From: Vibrio sp. 10N.261.45.E2
GTDB lineage: Bacteria; Pseudomonadota; Gammaproteobacteria; Enterobacterales; Vibrionaceae
Assembly: GCF_002875705.1 (NCBI RefSeq)
Contig: NZ_MCZZ01000151.1
Location: forward strand, 1 to 64,000
Length of the DNA: 64,000 bases
Reading direction: 5' to 3'
Below are positions 1 to 9,377 of the stretch, in pieces. Position 1 is the first letter of the stretch; each line of letters starts with the position of its first letter. A program made the position numbers and the translations under genes. The notes under the pieces were generated by a model. It was not told where the DNA came from and searched no databases. It saw only the letters and a program-made list of their open reading frames with translations.

Positions 1-18
1 TTACTTGACCACTACAGT

Positions 19-2457
19 ATGTCTCATCCCCGTTTATTCCCACGCCATCGTTTGGCGATCGCTTGCATGCTTGCCACTGTTTCCAGTTTCTCTTTTGCTG
101 AAAGTCAGTGTGATGTTTCGGATCTTCAGCTAGCTTCTGAGCTTGTTTTGTCTGTTTCTGCAGCGGACAACAGCTGTTATAGCTCTTGGTTCTCAGCTTC
201 GGAAAATTCATTAAATAATATCTACAGTGAAGCTAACCTAAGCCGTATTCAGGTCGCGCTGAACTCAGAAATTACCCATTATCGAGGTGAATCGGAACAA
301 GCTCGTAAGCTCGAAAACCTTGGTGAGTTTGTTCGTGCAGCTTATTACGTTCGCTATAATGCGCAAGCAGACAATTTTTCTGAGGCGTTGAGCCAGCGGT
401 TTGCTCAATCGGTCAATGCTTTTCTTGCGAATGCAAATGCACTAAACCAAGGTCGTGAGCAAGTTGGAGCTATGAAAAGTTTGACGCTGATGGTCGATAA
501 CGTTAAGCAATTACCATTGACGATGGACGCTCAACTTGCGGCACTGACCCACTTCAATAGAGAGACCGCGCAAGACTCACAATGGGTCGACGGGTTAAGT
601 AATCTGTTTCGAGCAATGGCGGGTCACGCAGCTAGAGATAACTTTTACGATTATATGGCGAGTCATACTCAGCATATCGATACGCTTGCAGCGTTCGCTC
701 GTGATAACTCTTGGGCATTGGATACTGATGCAGGCTTTCTTGTTTATAACGCAGTCCGTGAAACCGGTCGCTTGCTTGCAAGCCCAAACAAAGAAACTAA
801 AGATAAAGCGTTACGAGTTATGCAGCAAGTGATGGCACAAAATCCGCTTGGCAGTGAGCACGACAAACTTTGGTTGGCCGCTGTTGAAATGATGGGCCAT
901 TATGCTCCTGAAGGCTTGAACGGATTAGATATTGAGGAAGCAAAACGTGATGTAGCCATGCGTATTCTTCCTAATCGTCATGAATGCCAAGGGCCTGCCA
1001 TTATTCGCTCTCAAGACTTGAGTGTGTCACAAGCTATTGAAGCGTGTGATGTGTTGGCAGCGAAAGAGGCAGAGTTTCATCAAGTGGCGAATACTGGGCA
1101 ACAACCCGTCGCCGGCGATAACAACAACCACGTTGAAGTGGCGGTATTTGGCAGCAAAGGTAGCTACACCGATTACTCTGCATTTTTGTTTGGAAACACT
1201 ACCGACAACGGCGGTCAGTATTTAGAAGGAAACCCTGCAGAAGTGGGTAACGTGGCACGTTTTGTAGCTTATCGTTATGCTAACGGCGATGACCTTTCGA
1301 TTCTTAATTTAGAGCATGAATACACCCATTATCTCGATGCTCGTTTTAACCAGTATGGTTCCTTTAGTGATAATTTGGTTCATGGCTATGTCGTGTGGTG
1401 GCTAGAAGGTTTTGCTGAGTTCATGCATTACCAGCAAGGTTACGATGCCGCTGTTGGTTTGATTAGTAGCGGGAAGATGAGTTTGTCGGATGTGCTTGCG
1501 ACCACTTACTCGCACGATTCTAATCGTATTTACCGATGGGGTTACTTGGCAGTGCGCTTTATGATGGAAGAACATCCTCAAGAAGTACAGAGCTTGTTGG
1601 CACTGTCTCGTGCTGGCAAATTTTCAGAATGGGCGCAACAAGTGAAAGTGCTTGGGCAACAATACAATGGTGAGTTTGAGCGTTGGCTAGACACCGTTTC
1701 AAGTGAACCAACAGAGCCGACTGATCCCACAGAACCTACAAATCCAACAGACCAAGCCATAGTGCTTGCAGCAAACCAAGGTGTAGTGTTGAACGGCGAG
1801 GCGTACAGTGAGCAGTTGTTCTACGTCGATGTACCAGAGAACACCACGCATTTTGAGGTTTCGATTGAAGGTCATGCTTCAGGCCAAAGCCAAGGTGATG
1901 CTGATCTTTACATGAGCTACAACAAAGAAGCGCATTACTATGACTTTGAATTTAGCCAATATGATAACGGCAATAACGAGCTTGTCACGTTTGAGCCAGA
2001 GACATCAGGTTATATCAAACCGGGTCGCTACTACATGAGTATTGCGGGGCGTACTGATTTCAAGGATGTGACACTGTTGGCTTCGCTAGAAGCAGAAACG
2101 CCAACACCACCCACACAAGAACAAGATGATTTAACACCAGTGATCTTCGAATCGGGTCAGGCTCAAACCCTGACTGTGCATCAGCGACGTTATGCCGCGG
2201 TTTATGTCCCACAGGGCGTGCAGGAGGTAAGAGTGTGGTTGAATGATAAGAATACCGAGCACCAAAATCGAGGTAACGTTGATCTGTTTGCCAGTCACTC
2301 CTATTGGCCAACGGCAGGACAGCATGACTATGTCTCTGATTACCGTGGTAGCAATGAGTACCTACAAATCCCTGTAACAAAGGAAGGCTATTTACACTTC
2401 CTACTCGGTGCAGAACAACAAGGTGATGATGTCGAGATGTTGGTTTATTTTCATTAA
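19..2457 (+). CDS. Secreted M9 family microbial collagenase
   Basis: Zinc metalloprotease of the Vibrio collagenase type (peptidase M9), expected to be exported and to degrade collagen or gelatin. The N-terminus is a signal peptide ending near FSFA. The zinc motif HEYTH is at about residues 433-437, and the Glu of WWLEGFAE at about 463 is the likely third ligand. A Pro/Thr/Glu-rich linker at about 565-578 joins the catalytic part to two C-terminal beta-sandwich regions that look like PPC (pre-peptidase C-terminal) domains. At 812 residues it has the usual length. The start lies only 18 bases from the window edge, so the promoter is not visible. A strong terminator follows. Family assignment is secure; substrate is inferred from the family. 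Confidence 0.93.
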   Translation: MSHPRLFPRHRLAIACMLATVSSFSFAESQCDVSDLQLASELVLSVSAADNSCYSSWFSASENSLNNIYSEANLSRIQVALNSEITHYRGESEQARKLENLGEFVRAAYYVRYNAQADNFSEALSQRFAQSVNAFLANANALNQGREQVGAMKSLTLMVDNVKQLPLTMDAQLAALTHFNRETAQDSQWVDGLSNLFRAMAGHAARDNFYDYMASHTQHIDTLAAFARDNSWALDTDAGFLVYNAVRETGRLLASPNKETKDKALRVMQQVMAQNPLGSEHDKLWLAAVEMMGHYAPEGLNGLDIEEAKRDVAMRILPNRHECQGPAIIRSQDLSVSQAIEACDVLAAKEAEFHQVANTGQQPVAGDNNNHVEVAVFGSKGSYTDYSAFLFGNTTDNGGQYLEGNPAEVGNVARFVAYRYANGDDLSILNLEHEYTHYLDARFNQYGSFSDNLVHGYVVWWLEGFAEFMHYQQGYDAAVGLISSGKMSLSDVLATTYSHDSNRIYRWGYLAVRFMMEEHPQEVQSLLALSRAGKFSEWAQQVKVLGQQYNGEFERWLDTVSSEPTEPTDPTEPTNPTDQAIVLAANQGVVLNGEAYSEQLFYVDVPENTTHFEVSIEGHASGQSQGDADLYMSYNKEAHYYDFEFSQYDNGNNELVTFEPETSGYIKPGRYYMSIAGRTDFKDVTLLASLEAETPTPPTQEQDDLTPVIFESGQAQTLTVHQRRYAAVYVPQGVQEVRVWLNDKNTEHQNRGNVDLFASHSYWPTAGQHDYVSDYRGSNEYLQIPVTKEGYLHFLLGAEQQGDDVEMLVYFH

Positions 2458-2553
2458 TAAAGCAGCATTAGTAAGAACTGCATTCAGCAAAATGCCGTTA
2501 GCTAAAAAGTCACCGAGCTAAACGATTTAAATATCAGGTAGTTCGATAGATAA

Positions 2554-2579
2554 AAAACCGGGCATTAACGTCCGGTTTT
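2554..2579 (+). terminator. Rho-independent terminator after collagenase
   Basis: The arms AAAACCGG and CCGGTTTT pair, extended by a G-T and a C-G pair around a short loop. It lies about 95 bases after the collagenase stop. Confidence 0.8.
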
Positions 2580-2978
2580 GCTATGTCTACTTTATGCAGA
2601 CACAAGGCCCCTCGCTCTTTCTCCGTTCTTGTTTTGTAGACTGGGTATCTAATTCGTTCAGAAGTGTTACTAATTCGAACACCTCCTAAATTGTCAATGG
2701 GCGACATCGTCAACTAACTATGTATGTTGTGAGTAAGTGAGGACAGCATCCTACATAATGGATTATCACTCTTGATGAAGTTTCGATATATTTTTAATCG
2801 ATGGCGCGGAGTTTGTTGTGAATCAAGATTGTTAATTATGATTCATAAATAACAAGAATGTAGTCTAATGTGAACATATCGACCTAGTTTTGAAATTGTT
2901 AGTGTAGAAAATCAATAGGTAGATATCAGGCATGAGTGCACTTGGAGTCGCAAATTACATTGTTTAATAATAGGTGGA
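2580..2978. other. Intergenic region upstream of the deacylase
   Basis: AT-rich region of about 400 bases with no convincing ORF. It must carry the promoter for the downstream deacylase/GTPase pair. The only clear structure is the inverted repeat at 2819-2845, listed separately. Confidence 0.5.
2819..2845. promoter_or_regulatory. Inverted repeat, possible operator
   Basis: Arms TGAATCA and TGATTCA are separated by 13 bases, about 135 bases before the deacylase start. Perfect 7-bp arms in an AT-rich promoter region suggest a dimeric regulator site, but no family-specific consensus is recognised. Confidence 0.3.
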
Positions 2979-4640
2979 ATGATGAGTAACAAAAATGCAA
3001 CAGAAAATAGAGTTGTTGATCAGCAGGTTGGTGTGAGCCGACGCAAGTTTATGTCAGGCTTGGCCGTTGCTGCGGCAGCTACCCCTTTGGTGTCTATTGC
3101 TGGTGACTTGGATCTTGATCTTGGTGAAGCGATTGCATTAAAACCTAATGAAAAAGGACCTTACGATGTTGTGATTCTAAATGGTCGTGTTATTGATCCA
3201 GAAACGAAATTAGACGCTGTTCGCAATCTCGGAATTATCAAAGGACGCATTGCTGCCATTTCAGAGAAAACATTGCAAGGAGCAAAAGTTATCGATGCTT
3301 CTAACCTTATTGTAGCGCCTGGTTTTATTGACTTACACGCGCATGGTCAGCAACTCCCTGCTGCTTGGATGCAAGCCTTTGATGGCGTGACAACGGCTCT
3401 GGAATTGGAGTCTGGGGTGCTTCCAATTGATATGGCATATCGTGATGTAGCTGAAGAAGGTCGCCCAATAAATTATGGCTTCGGTGCTTCATGGGCTTTT
3501 GCTAGAGCATTAGTTTTGGAGAAAGATATTCCACCTGCGACAGGAAAAATGTCTTGGTTCCAACAGGCTTTTTCTTACACAAATTGGCAAAACTCAATTC
3601 CAACAGATCAAGAGTTAGAACGTATTTTAGCGTTGGTAGAAGAGGGTATTTCACAAGGTGGCATTGGTATTTCAATCAACGCAGGCTATGCACCGGGCAT
3701 GGGTAGAAAAGAGTACTACCAACTATCTAAAATGGCTAAAAAATATAATATGCCGACGTTCACTCATGATCGTTACATGAGTGTTTTAGAGCCGCAAAGC
3801 TCATTTGAAGCCTTAGGTGAACAGATAGGGTTAGCGGCTATTACGGGCGCACATATGCATGTTTGTCATATTAACAGTGTATCGAATCGTGATTTGAAGG
3901 CTGGCACCGACCTATTAAAAGAAGCACAAGCGAAAGGCATTCCTGTTACGGTTGAATCATATTCGTATGGCGCTTTTTCAACCGCGATTGGTGCGGAGTT
4001 TATGCGTGGGGATGATTGGTTACAACGTTTTGGTAATACTGATTATGGGACAGTAGAGTTGTTGGGTAAACCTATGACTAAACAAAGTATTATTGATCTA
4101 CAAGAAACAGCGCCAGGCAGTCCTATCAACTTTCATTTCTTGAGTGAAGACAAGTCCGCAGAAGACCAGGCTTTATTGGATCTTGCCGTTTTATATCCTG
4201 GTGGGGCAATCGCTTCTGACGGTATGCCGTGGTTAGATGGCAAAGGTACCATTCTTGAAGGTGATATTTGGCCATTGCCTGCTGATGCGTTTGCGCACCC
4301 AAGAAGTAGTGGGTGCTTCTCTCGATTTGTGCACAAATGGATTGTTGAACGAGAAAGCATTTCATTGTTAGACGGACTAGCAAAAACATCTTTGATACCA
4401 GCAAATATCATTTCTGAAGCGGTGCCTCAGATGAAGAAAAAAGGCCGTATTCAAGTAGGTTGTGATGCAGATATTATCTGTTTTGATTACAACAAAATTA
4501 AAGATATGGGAACGTTCACTGAGCCTGCACAACAAGCTGCCGGCCACCAGTTTGTGATGGTTAATGGTCAGCTGGTTATTGATAACAACCAGAGGGTTGA
4601 AGGGAAGTTACCGGGACAAGCTATACGTAGAAACGTTTAG
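2979..4640 (+). CDS. Tat-exported amidohydrolase, N-acyl-D-amino-acid deacylase family
   Basis: Amidohydrolase-superfamily enzyme resembling D-aminoacylases, which remove the acyl group from N-acyl-D-amino acids. The N-terminus has a twin-arginine signal (SRRKF followed by an Ala-rich stretch at about 20-40), so it is probably folded with its metal in the cytoplasm and then exported. The metal-binding motif DLHAHG is at about 119-123, and later metal-site candidates lie in the THDRY, MHVCH and ASDGMPW segments. The 553-residue length fits the family with an added leader. The start has an AGGTGG ribosome site. A COG0523 GTPase follows 58 bases downstream, although a terminator-like hairpin lies between them. 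Exact substrate is unknown. Confidence 0.8.
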   Translation: MMSNKNATENRVVDQQVGVSRRKFMSGLAVAAAATPLVSIAGDLDLDLGEAIALKPNEKGPYDVVILNGRVIDPETKLDAVRNLGIIKGRIAAISEKTLQGAKVIDASNLIVAPGFIDLHAHGQQLPAAWMQAFDGVTTALELESGVLPIDMAYRDVAEEGRPINYGFGASWAFARALVLEKDIPPATGKMSWFQQAFSYTNWQNSIPTDQELERILALVEEGISQGGIGISINAGYAPGMGRKEYYQLSKMAKKYNMPTFTHDRYMSVLEPQSSFEALGEQIGLAAITGAHMHVCHINSVSNRDLKAGTDLLKEAQAKGIPVTVESYSYGAFSTAIGAEFMRGDDWLQRFGNTDYGTVELLGKPMTKQSIIDLQETAPGSPINFHFLSEDKSAEDQALLDLAVLYPGGAIASDGMPWLDGKGTILEGDIWPLPADAFAHPRSSGCFSRFVHKWIVERESISLLDGLAKTSLIPANIISEAVPQMKKKGRIQVGCDADIICFDYNKIKDMGTFTEPAQQAAGHQFVMVNGQLVIDNNQRVEGKLPGQAIRRNV

Positions 4641-4649
4641 TAAATAATT

Positions 4650-4680
4650 AGCAGGTTAGTATTTACACTGCCTGCTTTTT
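4650..4680 (+). terminator. Terminator between the deacylase and the GTPase gene
   Basis: AGCAGG pairs with CCTGCT and is followed by a T-run. It sits inside the 58-base gap before the COG0523 gene, so that gene is either read through or has its own promoter. Confidence 0.65.
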
Positions 4681-4698
4681 CCAAATTTTAGGTGAATT

Positions 4699-5667
4699 AT
4701 GAAAAACAAACCCATCCCCGTTACAATCTTATCTGGTTTTTTAGGCGCAGGAAAAACGACATTACTGAATCATATACTTAGCAATAAAGAGAATAATAAA
4801 GTAGCTGTTATTGTGAATGATTTTGGCTCGATCAATGTCGATGCTAGCTTAGTTAAACATCAAGATAATACAATGATTGCTCTAGAAAACGGTTGTATTT
4901 GCTGTAATTTGGCCGAAGGATTAGTCGTTGCAGTAATGCGTATTATTGCGATGACAGGAGAATGTCGTCCTGAGCAAATCGTTATTGAAACATCAGGAAT
5001 TTCTGATCCGATTGATATTGCATCAAAATTCAGTGAGGAAGGCTTTAAGGAACATGCACCATTAAATGCCATTATCACCACTATTGATGCTGAAAATGTT
5101 TTATCTCTAAAAGGCGACATGCTAAGTCTTGCAGAACAACAAGCAAAAGCAGCCGATCTTGTTTTGGTTAATAAAATTGATTTGGTACCCGAGAATGTGG
5201 TTCTAGAAGTACATAGATGGTGTCGAGAGCAATCTCCACTTTCTAAAATTATAAATGTACAGAATTCTATGGTCGATTTGGCATTGATATTCGATACAGA
5301 GACCTCTCCGATAGTAAATCAAGGGAATGTTATCGAGAGTGCAAAGTTAGAGGCCAATCACGCTAGTTTAAAGCATAATTTTGAAACATTTAGTTACGAA
5401 ACTGAACGCCCATTAATGGTCGAGACTCTTTATCCACTGCTGGAGCGTTTATCTATGGATGTATATAGAATGAAAGGTATTTTGAACCTTGCAGAACGTT
5501 CTGACAGGCAATGTATTTTCCAATGTACAGGGCAGCGAGCTACGATAACTGTTGGCGATGAGTGGGGCAAAGATGAGGTTCGTCAATCTAGGCTCGTGTT
5601 CATTGCACCTAAAGGAAGCATTGACAAAAAAAGCCTCAAGGAAGCTATTAATAAGCATCGTGTGTGA
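4699..5667 (+). CDS. COG0523 (CobW/ZNG1-like) GTPase, putative metallochaperone
   Basis: P-loop GTPase of the COG0523 family, whose members handle or insert zinc or cobalt. The Walker A motif SGFLGAGKTT is at about 12-21. The family CXCC metal-binding motif is in ENGCICC (Cys 66, 68, 69). NKID at about residue 158 is the guanine-specificity motif. A CobW C-terminal domain occupies about 225-320. The 322-residue length is typical. Its place just after a predicted metal-dependent amidohydrolase suggests it may metallate that enzyme before Tat export. That is inference from position. Which metal it uses cannot be told from the sequence. Confidence 0.88.
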   Translation: MKNKPIPVTILSGFLGAGKTTLLNHILSNKENNKVAVIVNDFGSINVDASLVKHQDNTMIALENGCICCNLAEGLVVAVMRIIAMTGECRPEQIVIETSGISDPIDIASKFSEEGFKEHAPLNAIITTIDAENVLSLKGDMLSLAEQQAKAADLVLVNKIDLVPENVVLEVHRWCREQSPLSKIINVQNSMVDLALIFDTETSPIVNQGNVIESAKLEANHASLKHNFETFSYETERPLMVETLYPLLERLSMDVYRMKGILNLAERSDRQCIFQCTGQRATITVGDEWGKDEVRQSRLVFIAPKGSIDKKSLKEAINKHRV

Positions 5668-5686
5668 TGAAATTTTAATGGGTTAG

Positions 5687-5745
5687 AAGGAAAGGGTGCC
5701 TCTATTTATACCTGTTAGGGCTCAGGCCACCTTTTCTTTCAGATA
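5687..5745. terminator. Convergent terminator-like hairpin
   Basis: GAAAGGGTGCCT and AGGCCACCTTTTC form an imperfect stem between two convergent genes and could stop transcription in both directions. Confidence 0.45.
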
Positions 5746-5756
5746 ATTTTTCATTC

Positions 5757-6347
5757 TCAAGTAACTCTGTGTTCTAATTCTGCCTTCTCAGTTAACTCAA
5801 AAACACAAGCGCGGCTGATATCTTCATCAATGTAGGCCATCCCTAGTTTATTCAGATAGTCCATGCGATCTGCAGTGCGCAGTTCAATGTCAGGGCCTGC
5901 GATGTTGTTCTCTTGATAAACCATAGCTAGGTGAGCCATGAACTGTTCGCCAACACACATCATTAGCAAGCTCATTGCCCCTACGTCCGGTCTTACTTTA
6001 GCGCGTTGCTTTTCAGATAAATTTACCTCTAATACAACAGGCTTTTCCTCGCCTTCGAAACGAACGCTGCGCTCTCTAACCGTTTGTTGTGCCCAGTAAT
6101 ACGCAAGCTCTTTGCTTTGAGTTAGGAAGACAGGTTCTACAGATTCGGTGTAGTTATTGCCAATCGTCGCCATTGTTTTTGAAGCGGCCTCATTGAGTGC
6201 TTTGTCTCCAGAACGTTTCAGGCCTTGCCCTTTAATTGAAGCAAGCAAGGCTGAAGATGTGCCGTGATACCAAGTATCACCCGTTGCGAAACCATTTTCT
6301 GATAGCAGCGTTTTTGCATCTTGTAGGTGTTTAGGTATTGAAGTCAT
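5757..6347 (-). CDS. Uncharacterised protein with an ADP-ribosyltransferase-like motif
   Basis: I do not recognise a named family. Near the N-terminus WYHGTSSALLASIKGQGL resembles the Y-H-G-T...I...G-L strand of the ADP-ribosyltransferase/RNA 2'-phosphotransferase fold. Further on, VFLTQSKELAYYWA followed by VVLEVNL matches the pattern these folds show after the NAD site (bulky strand, then a helix with A..WA). A clear catalytic Glu cannot be assigned by eye. There is no signal peptide or membrane segment. The ATG at 6347 is chosen over an upstream TTG because GAGAG lies at a suitable distance. It is the only gene of its kind here and is followed by a convergent terminator. Function unknown. 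Confidence 0.6.
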   Translation of the reverse strand: MTSIPKHLQDAKTLLSENGFATGDTWYHGTSSALLASIKGQGLKRSGDKALNEAASKTMATIGNNYTESVEPVFLTQSKELAYYWAQQTVRERSVRFEGEEKPVVLEVNLSEKQRAKVRPDVGAMSLLMMCVGEQFMAHLAMVYQENNIAGPDIELRTADRMDYLNKLGMAYIDEDISRACVFELTEKAELEHRVT

Positions 6348-6458
6348 AGGCACTCTCAATCAAAAAATATCAACAAACAGGAATTTCAACAAACATGAAT
6401 ACAGTTAGCTTAAACAGATGTTACTTAGCTGACCGTGGTGTAGAACACAATTCTTAGA

Positions 6459-6546
6459 CTTTGAGATAAAGCCGGCAGTACAAGCTTTATCTCAAAGCCT
6501 TCCCCCGGATCTTACCTAAGTAAGAGAGAAGGGCGGGGGAGGCTTT
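6459..6546. terminator. Three stacked hairpins after aceA
   Basis: A perfect 14-bp inverted repeat (6459-6472 with 6484-6497) is followed by a second long stem (about 6494-6506 with 6535-6546, one bulged T). The second stem encloses a small hairpin CTTAC/GTAAG (6511-6524). They lie just beyond the aceA stop, on the side where its transcript ends. There is no clear U-tract, so they may also stabilise the 3' end. Confidence 0.6.
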
Positions 6547-6577
6547 AGTTTTAGCAGCTAACCAAAAGCGTTAGCGA

Positions 6578-8176
6578 TTAATCAAACTGGTTAGACGTAT
6601 TCGCTTCGCCCGCTGCTTTCAGTGCATTCTCACCAGCGAAGTACTCTTTGTGGTCATCACCGATGTCTGAACCAGACATGTTTTGGTGTTTAACACATGC
6701 GATGCCTTGGCGGATCTCTTTACGTTGAACGTTAGCAACGTAGCCCAGCATGCCTTGGTCGCCGAAGTACTCTTTCGCAAGGTTGTCGGTAGACAGCGCA
6801 GCAGTGTGGTAAGTCGGTAGCGTAATCAAGTGGTGGAAGATACCCGCTTCACGAGATGCGTCCGCTTGGAATGTACGAATCTTCTCGTCAGCACTTGCAG
6901 ACAGTTCAGTTTCGTCGTATTCCGCGCTCATTAGGTTTGCACGGTCGTAAGCAGATACATCTTTACCTTCAGCAACCAATGCATCGTAAGCTTGCTGACG
7001 GAAGTTTAGCGTCCAGTTGAATGATGGAGAGTTGTTGTAAACCAGTTTCGCGTTAGGGTGAACTTCGCGAACGCCGTCCATCATCTCTTTGATTTGGCCG
7101 ATGTGTGGCTTCTCAGTCTCAATCCAAAGTAGGTCAGCACCCGCGTTTATTGCTTCAATACAGTCGAATACACAACGATCTTCACCAGTACCTTGGCGGA
7201 ATTGGTATAAGCCTGAAGGTAGACGCTTAGGTCGAACTAGCTTGCCGTCACGGTTAAAGCAAACGTCGCCTTCTGCCATATCTGCAACATCGATCTCTTC
7301 AACATCTAGGTATGAGTTGTAGATATCACCTTGGTCGCCCGGCTCTTTCACTACTGCGATTTCTTTTGTTAGGCCAGCACCTTGAGAATCGGTACGAGCA
7401 ACAATAACGCCGTTGTCGATGCCTAGTTCAAGGAATGCGTAACGAAGTGCGCGAAGTTTCGCGTGGAAGTCAGCGTGTGGAACCGTTACTTTGCCGTCTT
7501 GGTGACCACATTGCTTCTCATCGGCAACTTGGTTTTCAATTTGTAGACAACATGCGCCCGCTTCAATCATCTGCTTAGCCATTAGGTAAGTCGCTTCTGC
7601 GTTACCGAAACCTGCATCGATATCGGCAATGATTGGCACCACGTGTGTTACGTGATTGTCGATTTTGTCTTGGATAAGGTCTTGTTGGTTAACGTCGCCT
7701 GCTTCACGAGCAGCATCCAGTTCACGGAACAAACCACCTAGTTCACGTGCATCAGCTTGGCGCAGGAATGTGTATAGTTCTTCTACTAGGCCAGCAACCG
7801 ATGTTTTCTCATGCATTGACTGGTCTGGAAGTGGACCAAAGTCAGAGCGAAGTGCAGCAACCATCCAACCCGAAAGGTATAGGTAGCGGCGATCTGTCTT
7901 GCCATCAAAGTGCTTCTTAATAGAAATCAGCTTTTGTTGGCCGATAAAACCATGCCAGCAACCTAAAGACTGAGTGTATTGAGAGCTGTCTTTATCGTAA
8001 GCCTCCATATCCGCACGCATGATATCTGCCGTGTATTGCGCGATATCTAGACCTGTTTTGAATTTGTTTTGAGCTCGCATACGAGCAGCAGATTCAGCAT
8101 TGATTGCATCCCATGGAGCACCTGCAGCGCTTTTTGCAACTTCTATCATTTCGATATCTTGTGTAATTTGCGACAT
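6578..8176 (-). CDS. aceA: Isocitrate lyase (long, about 530-residue type)
   Basis: Splits isocitrate into glyoxylate and succinate, the first step of the glyoxylate shunt. The 532-residue length and the signature KQCGH near residue 220 match the long isocitrate lyases of Pseudomonas and Acinetobacter rather than the shorter E. coli form, which has KKCGH. The conserved metal/substrate stretch IIADIDAGFGNAEATY precedes it. The start has a good AAGGAAT ribosome site. It is divergent from a LysR regulator across 130 bases, and malate synthase lies beyond that gene. Together they supply C4 compounds during growth on acetyl-CoA sources, including the acetyl-CoA expected from taurine. Confidence 0.95.
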   Translation of the reverse strand: MSQITQDIEMIEVAKSAAGAPWDAINAESAARMRAQNKFKTGLDIAQYTADIMRADMEAYDKDSSQYTQSLGCWHGFIGQQKLISIKKHFDGKTDRRYLYLSGWMVAALRSDFGPLPDQSMHEKTSVAGLVEELYTFLRQADARELGGLFRELDAAREAGDVNQQDLIQDKIDNHVTHVVPIIADIDAGFGNAEATYLMAKQMIEAGACCLQIENQVADEKQCGHQDGKVTVPHADFHAKLRALRYAFLELGIDNGVIVARTDSQGAGLTKEIAVVKEPGDQGDIYNSYLDVEEIDVADMAEGDVCFNRDGKLVRPKRLPSGLYQFRQGTGEDRCVFDCIEAINAGADLLWIETEKPHIGQIKEMMDGVREVHPNAKLVYNNSPSFNWTLNFRQQAYDALVAEGKDVSAYDRANLMSAEYDETELSASADEKIRTFQADASREAGIFHHLITLPTYHTAALSTDNLAKEYFGDQGMLGYVANVQRKEIRQGIACVKHQNMSGSDIGDDHKEYFAGENALKAAGEANTSNQFD

Positions 8177-8306
8177 AACTATTCCTTAGTTTCACGTGGG
8201 GTATGGTTGCCAAATTGGCTTGGATTAAAACTTTGCTATGGACAAAGAATAACCACGCATGTGATAATTTTGTTAATTTATAGTTATTATATTCGGTATT
8301 TTTCTT

Positions 8307-9260
8307 ATGAATATTGCTCGTATAGACCTTAATTTGCTTGTGTATTTAGACATGTTGCTACGTGAAAGAAACGTTACACGAGCGGCAAATCAATTAGGAA
8401 TAACTCAACCAGCCATGAGTAATGGACTGCGCCGACTGCGTGATCTATTTGAAGATCCGCTATTGGTGAGAACCAGTGAAGGGATGGTGCCAACCGAGCG
8501 CGCGCAAAAGTTGCAACCGCTGATTCGCAACATCTTGGCGAATGTAGAGAAGACACTGCAGCCGACCACAGAGTTTAATGCAGAAGACAGTGAGCGCGTG
8601 TTTCGTATCATGGCGAGTGACTATGCTGAGTCGACCATTATTCAGCCGCTATTGAAAAAACTGAGCGAGATAGCGCCGAAAATACGACTGGATATCATGA
8701 CGCCAAGTGATGTGAGCTATCAGGATGTAGAGCAAGGTACAGTTGATATTATTATCAACCGTTTTGATGACATTCCACAGTCCTTTCACCAGATGAGCCT
8801 TTGGCACGATGGGTTCTCTTGCCTATTTAGCTGTGATAATCCAATAGCCGATAACTTTGATATTTTGTCTTATTTAAAGGCGCAACATATCTGGGTAAGT
8901 AAGACGGGGATGGGAACCGGAGTGGGGATCAACCCAAGTGAAGCACAAAAGCTGGGGTGGATAGATGAAGCATTAATGCGCATTGGTAAAACCCGTAACA
9001 TCACGGTGTTTACTCGACACTATTTGTCGGCGATTCTCTTCGCGCAACAGAAGAATCTGATCCTGACCATTCCAACTAAAGCCGCGCAATTGCAGCGCAA
9101 CAACCCTAATTTGTTAATCAAACCAGCCCCATTTGCTATTGAACCCTTTGAGGTGAAGATGGCGTGGAGCCCATTGTTACAAACCAATCCAGACCACCAG
9201 TGGATGCGTCGCTTGATCAAAAGTGTCGCCAATGAAATCGAAAGTGGTGTGACGGGATAA
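8307..9260 (+). CDS. LysR-type transcriptional regulator between aceA and glcB
   Basis: A LysR-family DNA-binding regulator of 317 residues. The N-terminal winged helix-turn-helix covers about 5-63 (LNLLVYLDMLLRERNVTRAANQLGITQPAMSNGLRRLRDLF). The remainder is a periplasmic-binding-like effector domain. It is divergent from aceA and 117 bases upstream of glcB in the same direction, so control of the glyoxylate shunt is a natural inference. The AT-rich aceA side contains LysR-like T-N11-A stretches, but none is convincing enough to list. Effector unknown. Confidence 0.88.
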   Translation: MNIARIDLNLLVYLDMLLRERNVTRAANQLGITQPAMSNGLRRLRDLFEDPLLVRTSEGMVPTERAQKLQPLIRNILANVEKTLQPTTEFNAEDSERVFRIMASDYAESTIIQPLLKKLSEIAPKIRLDIMTPSDVSYQDVEQGTVDIIINRFDDIPQSFHQMSLWHDGFSCLFSCDNPIADNFDILSYLKAQHIWVSKTGMGTGVGINPSEAQKLGWIDEALMRIGKTRNITVFTRHYLSAILFAQQKNLILTIPTKAAQLQRNNPNLLIKPAPFAIEPFEVKMAWSPLLQTNPDHQWMRRLIKSVANEIESGVTG

Positions 9261-9377
9261 CACAGTTTTTGTGGTATTTCTTTTGTGAATATCCAATATA
9301 AGCGGCATAAATTAGCTAAATTTTCGTCAGTTACGTAAATTTATTTAGTAGTCAGCGGTTAATTTGAGAGAGATTTT

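Noticed and set aside
6578..8176. KQCGH in place of KKCGH in isocitrate lyase as a catalytic defect
   Set aside because: KQCGH is normal for the long isocitrate lyases of this subtype (e.g. Pseudomonas), and the rest is intact.
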